Shown here one piece after another: positions 57,515 through 64,000 of a stretch of DNA of 64,000 bases. Positions within the stretch are counted from its first letter, which is position 1, and every line of letters begins with the position of its first letter. Both the position numbers and the translations under genes were made by a program. The notes beneath the pieces are model-generated. The model was not told the origin of the DNA and made no database searches. It saw only the letters and a program-made list of their open reading frames with translations. This stretch comes from Hyparrhenia diplandra (Eukaryota; Streptophyta; Magnoliopsida; Poales; Poaceae). Where the stretch lies: NCBI GenBank assembly GCA_015847255.1, contig JADLZK010000398.1, positions 124,001 through 188,000 on the forward strand, read 5' to 3'.

Positions 57515-58900
57515 TTTTTTTAGATAAAGGATATATTTCATACTCGGCTTCATCTACCAACAGTGTTTTCGGTAAGACAAAAGTCACTGGACAACACTGG
57601 TACAACTAAGAAAAGGAAAAAGACTGACGGAAAAAATACATCTCCAACAAGGAGCTCGAGATCCTGGCAACGACACGAAGCACCTGGTATATGCGCAAAG
57701 GAGCCACCATGACGACGACACCTAAGCTGACAAATGAGAATCTTCCAAAAGCGACGTCTCCAATGAGAAACGACATTCAACGACGCCATCATCGTCCACC
57801 AGAGATCACTGGTGTAGGGTATTCACCCAGAGAGATCATAAGAGCGACACCTCCAACGAGGAATGTGGCACCCGCAGGCGTCACTGTCGTCGAAACATGG
57901 TAGGATTGCCAACGCCCACCAATAGCCGCACCGTTACGCCATCGATTCGGAAGAATTGGCTGCCGTCGTAGCCGCCTAGGCCGGCTGCCACCACTGCAGC
58001 AAGTAAAGCGAAGAGCCAGTGGCAGTGGACCTGCACGGGTCACTGCTCATGGAACAGATCAACACCGGCGATGCCACTCCACCAAGGCAGAGGTTGGACC
58101 TCGCTGAAGCCACCTGCTAAGCGCCATGGACAGCAAACTGACCCGACAACGTGCCGGCCAACCACCGTCAGTGCACCACCTCCTTGGACGCCACCAACCG
58201 CCGGTGCGAAGCCGCCAGAATAGGAGACCTTGCCGATCCGGCATCGGGCGCCACTCCTGCCCAAGGTCCCCAGATCCGGCCATGAGACGGATAACGGGTA
58301 CCCCTAGCCTACGAATTCGCCTCCCCGTGGCCGGCGTAGTGCGACACCCATCTACCGGTACCGCCCGGATCTGCCCTCTTGGGTTCTCCCAACGCCCAGG
58401 CCATGGACGGCCGACACTAAGCCAACGCGAGAGGAGGAAGGGACGACGAAGGGGACGAAATCCACCCCCCTTGAACCACCCTGCGCCAGCCCGAGCTCCA
58501 CCACCTCTCCACTGCCGCTACCACCACTCGCCGGCGTTGACCCCCAACAGATTCGAGAAGGAGGTGGTGGATATCGCCACCACGCCGTCGTCACAAGGCC
58601 GGCGTCCGGCCGAGCCCACAGACACCAGCGGCGCCAGGACGCCCGATCCGTCGCCCCATGCTGCACCGCCCGGGACAAGGCGTATCTTGCCGTTGGGGAC
58701 GACGCCGCCGCCGCCCACAAGCCGGGCCTCCTCGCCCAGCGAATAGGAGCACGATGGCGGAGAAAACACCCCGCTGCCGCCTTCCTTGAGCTTCGCCGAG
58801 CCTCCGGCATCCCGATCAGGTGGCGGCGAGGTTGGGGGGTCGTGAGTGTAAGGGTGGCGGCGCTAGGTTTCGGCTTCCGCCTGAGCTGCCCCTAGGAGCG
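57515..58900 (-). mobile_element. Probable minus-strand retroposon
   Basis: The left end is a T-run followed by AGATAAAGGATATATTTCATA, resembling the tailed end of the retroposon at 39341. The rest is GC-rich with long overlapping frames on both strands (206 residues plus, 152 minus) and no recognisable protein. No target duplication was found and the right end is an estimate. Confidence 0.45.
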
Positions 58901-60640
58901 ACGCGGGGGCTGATCAAAGGGGGTCATTTTAGTCGAGCTTTTGTACACAAACATTTGTGTGGGGTGAAACTTTTTGACAATCCTTATCTGGTGGTATGCA
59001 CGACTTTCAAGAATTTACAATCTAGATAAGAAACATTTAGCAATCCATATACAATTAATGTAATTTTAAGTTTTCTCTATTGTGTCCTTCACTCCTTGAT
59101 TTCTCTGTACACCTTGAAATTCCCATTTGGCACATGTCCCCTGCACTCTCCTTAATAATAGTCGTGGTCCCTCTATATCTGCACTTCCCTGTTGCAACTG
59201 GTAGCAAGTGTGGCCGTTTGTTGACAAACGTACTAATAATCGACCGACATGATCACAAGCAAGGTGTTGGCATACACTTCCACCACCTGCACAAAGTACG
59301 TGGTCGTTCCAGGTCTCCCATAGTTTTTATATTAAGTACAGATGATGGTTGAATTCCTTGCTAGAATTATTGGGATCACATGCATGCTTCAACGGTTCAA
59401 CCTACGATGGAATGCCATCCATTGGGCGCAATCATCTCATCTGGCAGCAGGGGCGTAGCCACGTAGATGGCTGTGGGTGCCTAGGCACCCACAAAAAAAT
59501 TGAAAAATCACTTTTACGATTAGATTTTCACTATTATTTCAGATAAAATTTTTAAATCCACAAGAGCAAGGCACCCCTACAATATTGCTCTTGGCCAATC
59601 CACCAGTTTTCTATGGAGGGGCGTAGCCTCGGTGATTGTTACAAAAGATGATACACGAGCAAACACGAGTCGGTTGCTCTTGTCATCACGTAACTCATGC
59701 ATGGAATTAAATAAAGAGTTTGTTAAGTTAAGCACCCACTGTCGCTCCATACGGCTATGTGACAGCCTTTCGAGGCGATACATGGGCATCTTTGAAATCT
59801 TGCTTAACAGAAACAAATGCTGCTGTTGCATATATATAGGAACATTTTAGGTTAAAATCATCACTCGGCCAGCTGAATTATTGCCACTTGATCATTTAGC
59901 ACTACATATGATGCCATAATCAGAACTGGGGCGGTCCTCATTACGATTTGATGTCAAACAGCTTCAAAAGCTTTCCAAGATTATTCATAGGCAAACACAA
60001 ACATATCAAAAGCATTAATCGGCACATATCGTTGAGTTTCGAAAGAGGGACAGGAACACACAACTATATCTCGATAGATGGTAATGTGTGTGTTCCTCAG
60101 TTCTCAACAATGACAATTTACAAATTACAAGCATGTGTACAGAGAATATAAGGCAATTTTTAGATAATGGAATTGAACATCCGTCTTTGTCCGATTCCCT
60201 TACTCGAGGAATCAGACCAAACTTATTACAAAGTTTATGACACACAATAAATTCACATAGTTCATGATTAATACACATGCTTGTTAAATTCCATCAACAC
60301 CCCGGATGACGATAAGCGATGGAGGTAATCAAAGATGCTAACAGTTCACTGCCTTATCCTTCCATCAACACATAGTTCATGATTAATACACATGCTTGCC
60401 TTATCCTTATTCTCTATTTATTTAATAATACTTCACTGCCAAAGCGATGGAGGTAATCAAAGATGCTAACCAACATAAGGAGTACTCATCAGACAAGAAA
60501 TCGGTGCTGATCCCAGTTGGTTCTCTTCTCGGTCGTTACATATTTGTGAACTTCATATATTTCACTAATTTAATTGGGTCATGTTAGGGACGCACGCTTG
60601 AGACATTTCGTGACGAAACTTCCTCTCATGCGTCTCGCAC
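58901..60640. other. Intergenic DNA upstream of the peroxidase
   Basis: GGGGCGTAGCC occurs at about 59450 and again near 59618, the first followed by GGGTGCCTAGGCACCC, an 8-bp palindrome; these look like the edges of a TE fragment. CACATAGTTCATGATTAATACACATGCTTG repeats near 60254 and 60368, and GCGATGGAGGTAATCAAAGATGCTAAC near 60316 and 60443. No gene recognised. Confidence 0.5.
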
Positions 60641-60647
60641 TATAAAT
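60641..60647 (+). promoter_or_regulatory. TATA box of the peroxidase gene
   Basis: TATAAAT lies 121 bp before the ATG in CGCACTATAAATTGC, a good match to plant core promoters at the expected distance. Confidence 0.7.
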
Positions 60648-60761
60648 TGCAGACCATCCAATGCAGCTCGCCACATCTATCGATCGAGCAATTGTGGCTC
60701 CACTGTCCTCTTTCTCTATACACATAGAGCTTAGCTACATACTAGTAGTACATAATCAAAC

Positions 60762-61917
60762 ATGGCCGTTTTCTCCAGGTCGACAGCCTTCCTTGCCCTC
60801 GTCCTGCTCGCCATTCTTGGCTGCGCCGCGGCTCAGCAGCTCTCGCCCAACTTCTACTCCAAGACGTGCCCGAAGCTGTCCACCATCGTGCGGTCGGGAA
60901 TGGCGGCCGCCGTGCGCAAGGAGAAGCGGATGGGCGCCTCCATCCTCCGCATGTTCTTCCACGACTGCTTCGTCAATGTGCGTAGTAGTCCGCAGTAACA
61001 AGCTACACGGGTAGAATGTGCCACTGAATCAATCAATCAAAATGTGTTCTAAATTGATTTGTTGCCATGCCAGGGGTGCGACGGCTCGATCCTCCTCGAC
61101 GACACGCCGTCCTTCACCAGGGAGAAGAACGCCGGCCCGAACTTGTCCGTCCGTGGGTACGAGGTGATCGACGCCATCAAGGCGCAGGTGGAGGCGTCCT
61201 GCAAGGCCACCGTCTCCTGCGCCGACATCGTCGCCCTCGCCGCGCGTGATGGAGTCAACCTGGTTCGTACATCCAGCTAGTGTGTGCCTGGGCCACACCT
61301 CCTTCACAGTGCCGGCCGGCCGCTCTCTGACTCGGATCACATTATGTGCATGCCTGCGTGCAGCTAGGGAGGGCCGACGTGGAACGTGCCGCTGGGCCGT
61401 AGGGACTCGCGGACGGCGAGCCAGAGCGCGGCCAACTCCAACCTCCCGAGCCCCGGTTCCAGCCTCTCCACACTCATCAACCTGTTCGGCAGCAAGAACC
61501 TCTCGCCGCGCGACATGACGGCGCTGTCGGGCGCGCACACCGTCGGCCGCGCGCAGTGCCAGGTCTTCCGCAGCCGCATCTACGGCGAGCGCAACATCAA
61601 CGCCACCTTCGCGAGGCAGCGGCGGCGGGGGGTGCCCGCGGTCGGGCGGCGACAGTCTGCTTGCCCCCTTCGACGTGCGGACCCCGGACGCGTTCGACAA
61701 CGCCTACTACCAGAACCTGGTGGCGCAGGAGGGGCTCCTGCACTCGGACCAGGAGCTCTTCAATGGCGGCTCGCAGGATACGCTGGTGATGCAGTACAGC
61801 AACAACGCCACCATGTTCTCGGCTGACTTCGCGACCGCGATGATAAAGATGGGCAACCTGATGCCGTCACCTGGGACGCCGACGGAGGTCAGGCTCAACT
61901 GCAGGAAGGTGAACTAA
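60762..61917 (+). CDS. Class III secretory peroxidase
   Basis: Secreted heme peroxidase of the cell wall or vacuole that oxidises phenolics with hydrogen peroxide (lignin and stress roles). Exons 60762-60977, 61074-61262 and 61364-61917 with GT-AG borders give about 318 residues. A signal peptide of about 25 residues ends CAAAQ before QLSPNFYSKTCPKL. The distal site is RMFFHDCFVN with the acid-base His and Arg; GCDGSILLDD is the calcium/disulfide region; MTALSGAHTVG holds the proximal heme His; SCADIVALAARDGV and the VRLNCRKVN end are typical. Extra G residues near 61368 and 61630 break the frame of exon 3; removing them joins LGGPTWNVPLGRRD and DSLLAPFDVRTPDAF to the rest. Which physiological substrate it has cannot be told. 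Confidence 0.95.
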
Positions 61918-62388
61918 CGATATGGATAACCCAAGAAGCACACGCGGGGTACACGATACACGTCAAGCGACAAGCGTAGTTAACTACTGATGATCAACCG
62001 CCTCGTGATTTGTTAAACATTGCCAATATTTAGGGCCTTTTAGTTTCCCATGGAATACAAAATGCAAAATGACAACATCATTGAAGTGAAAAATGCAGAA
62101 TGCCAAAATTTTTACAGATATGTTTAGTTACATGCAAAAATACAAAATGCCAAAATGGTCTGAACAGACTGAACGGAGTGAACTTCACGCGAGGGAGATG
62201 GATGCATGCATACTGGCTATAGATTTCCATGTGGCCCGACTGCTCGGCCCGGCACGAGGTTTTGGCCCGGCCCAAGCACGCCGGCCGGTTTAGAGGCAAC
62301 GGACCTAGGCTGGCCCGGCACGAGGTGCCAGTGCGGGCTTGGGCCGACCGCAGGCACGTGGCCCGTCACGGGCACGACCCGCAGGCAC
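61918..62388. other. Peroxidase 3' flank and GC-rich repeat DNA
   Basis: 62033 opens with GGGCCTTTTAGTTTCCC, a Tourist-like terminus. 62230-62390 is dense in GGCCCGGCACGAGG phrases seen in dispersed grass repeats. No gene recognised. Confidence 0.45.
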
Positions 62389-62711
62389 GTGGATCGTCTC
62401 AGAGGTTTTCGATGATTGCAAGAGTGCGGTTGTTGGGTGGAAACTGCGGTTGTGCTTCGCCTCCTCTGTCGTAGTTGTGTGTAGTGTTTCGGCCGTGTTG
62501 ATGTCCCAATCCAACCGGCCAGTGAGTATAGTTTGAGCGGTAACCCGTGTTGATGTCCCAATCCAACCGGGCGAGTTTTTTCGGTTCTTTTTCTTTGTGT
62601 TTTGTGCAGGTTTGGTTGTTTTGTACTTCGCCTTCTTGGCTTATCCTCCTTTTTAATATAGCGGGCAGCTCTTCCGCCGGTTCGTTTCAAAAAAAAAAAA
62701 AAAAAAAAAAA
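62389..62711 (+). mobile_element. LINE 3' end with poly(A)
   Basis: TTGTGTTTTGTGCAGGTTTG, then AATATAGCGGGCAGCTCTTC, then GCCGGTTCGTTTC followed by a 23-base A-run at 62689-62711 is the typical tail of grass L1-type LINEs. The 5' boundary is an estimate. Confidence 0.6.
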
Positions 62712-63855
62712 CAAAGACCTGCCATATATTTTTCCTTTTTAACCCAACAAATCCCCATCTCCTCACTCCCATCCCCGATTCCTCAGGCACGAGCCGCTCG
62801 GCCTCTCGCTTTCGCTTCGACGAGTGGCCTCCCCAGTCTCCTCACTCCCAACGCCGCAATCCGCGCCCCCTTCCCCATTCCTCTTGTAGAGCGCGGAGGA
62901 GCCCAAGCAGCGGCGCGGCCCCTCGCCGGCTCCCATCCTCTACCGGCCGGGCGACGCTTGCCGGTGCGCGCAGAGGAGGCCTGAAGGGCGGAGGCGCCGG
63001 ACGGGAGGAGGGCCCGGCGACGGGCGCAGAAGGTGGTGGCGATGTTGCTGGAGCCCTCGACGACGGACGCGAGCGGGAGGCATGCGGCCTGGTTGCGGGG
63101 CGGCGCGAACCCCACCGATGCGCTGGTGGCGGCGCAGCTTGAGCTCGGCGATGCACGACGAGGCCTCATGCGGCTTGGATAGGGAGCAGGCCCATCGGGC
63201 TTCGGCCGCCCAATCGCTGCTTGGGTCGTGCCTTTGGCCGATAGCGGGCACGAAGCCCACGGAGGCACGGCCGCCGCACGCGGGCCATGTGGCGGCACGG
63301 CACAGGCTGGCACAACACGGTACGACGTCGGGCGGGCCGCTCGAAAAACTATAATGCTGGTTTGCCTTCACGCGAGGGAGTGAAATGAATTGAGCGCGTT
63401 GCATGCTGGCTTGCCTGCTTGCTCGCGATTGCCTTCACGCGTGGGAGTGAACTGAACTGGGCAGGCACTGCTTCTAGGGCCCCTGTCTGCAAAGTCGGCG
63501 TCACACAGCACGAAGCGGGGCTGTAGCGCCGAGCCAGTCCTGGCACTTGTGCCGCCGCGCCCTCCCTCTCCCGCTCCCACTCCCAATGTTGCTGCCCCGT
63601 CGACGCTAAGGAGGAGCACTAGGCTGAGAGTCCCGATGGCGAACGACCCACGCCCATCGGAGGTCAGGGTCCCAGGGGACGCCGAGCATGCGCGGAACCA
63701 CACCGCCCGTGGGTAGGAGGGCGTTGTCCTAGCCGTGCAGGTGCTTGGGGGGCCTCAGAGAGGTGCGGCTTCGACGCGGCGAAGTGGGAAGGCGGCGACA
63801 GGAGAGATGGGGTTGGAGAGGACAGGGTAGAGAGGAGGGTGGGGATCGGGGTGGC
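62712..63855. other. GC-rich stretch, no gene recognised
   Basis: Overlapping open frames exist on both strands but none is family-like. CTTCACGCGAGGGAG occurs near 62183 and 63367, and a variant CTTCACGCGTGGGAG near 63433, all in the same orientation. GGCACG-rich phrases at 63240-63320 resemble those at 62230-62390. Confidence 0.4.
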
Positions 63856-64000
63856 TAGCGTTGAAAACGGACGAACAATTTCTGTCCCGACCCGCTCTGT
63901 TTTCTATTTTTGTCTGTTCATTTTCGTATTTAAGGGATCCCGTTTCCGTATTTATGGAAGTAGAAATGGGGGTTTTCCGACCATTTCCGAGGAATCCCGT
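63856..64000 (+). mobile_element. Left terminus of an Ac/Ds-like hAT element (continues past the window)
   Basis: TAGCGTTGAAAACGGACGAA resembles the Ac/Ds end TAGGGATGAAAACGG, and the following DNA is filled with CCGTTTCCG, TTTTCGTATTT and TTCCGACCATTTCCG motifs like the subterminal transposase-binding repeats of that family. The other end is outside the window, so the 8-bp target duplication cannot be tested. Confidence 0.6.

Noticed and set aside
58126..58810. Proline-rich protein gene on either strand
   Set aside because: Long overlapping frames on both strands in GC-rich DNA inside a probable retroposon; no motifs.
61029..61700. 223-residue minus frame across the peroxidase exons
   Set aside because: Lies opposite clear peroxidase exons and crosses an intron; no family resemblance.

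Overview
The window is plant nuclear DNA, almost certainly from a grass (Poaceae). Evidence: GC-rich 5' exons that fall off along genes, GT-AG introns, several Stowaway-type MITEs with the grass-typical CTCCCTCC terminus and TA target sites, a long SIRE/Maximus-type copia retrotransposon, and gene products closest in my memory to rice/sorghum proteins. The species cannot be fixed from sequence alone.

Layout. 1-9.9 kb is a repeat field: a LINE 3' end, a ~1.36 kb tandem duplication, then a ~2.0 kb tandem duplication whose second copy was later split by a 1.83 kb non-autonomous LTR element with a 5-bp target duplication. 11.5-24.7 kb is a gene cluster: heme oxygenase HO1 (+), an NADPH-dependent 2-alkenal/double-bond reductase (+), a strictosidine-synthase-like protein (+) and a GT14 glycosyltransferase (-). 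25-33 kb is AT-rich intergenic DNA with MITEs. 33.8-36.7 kb holds a Brittle-1-type carrier (+). 39.3-40.1 kb is a minus-strand retroposon with a 16-bp target duplication. 40.8-42.3 kb is an Alba-domain gene (-). 43.4-54.4 kb is a complete-length but decayed Ty1/copia element with two 1836-bp LTRs. 56.8-57.3 kb is a near-perfect fold-back MULE-type MITE. 60.6-61.9 kb is a class III peroxidase (+). The window ends in the left terminus of an Ac/Ds-like hAT element.

Functional links: HO1 makes biliverdin for phytochrome chromophore in plastids; the other genes (redox detoxification, secreted propeller enzyme, Golgi glycosylation, adenylate transport, nucleic-acid binding, secreted peroxidase) are unrelated neighbours, as usual in plants.

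A caution that matters for every gene: all seven recognisable genes have intact splice sites and conserved proteins, yet each carries about two to seven single-base indels, mostly in or beside short homopolymers or GC-rich runs, some of which compensate each other. Uncorrected assembly error is the simplest explanation. I found no convincing new multi-gene system; the most unusual structures are the stacked duplications, the hairpin array inside the copia LTRs, and the 491-bp fold-back element.
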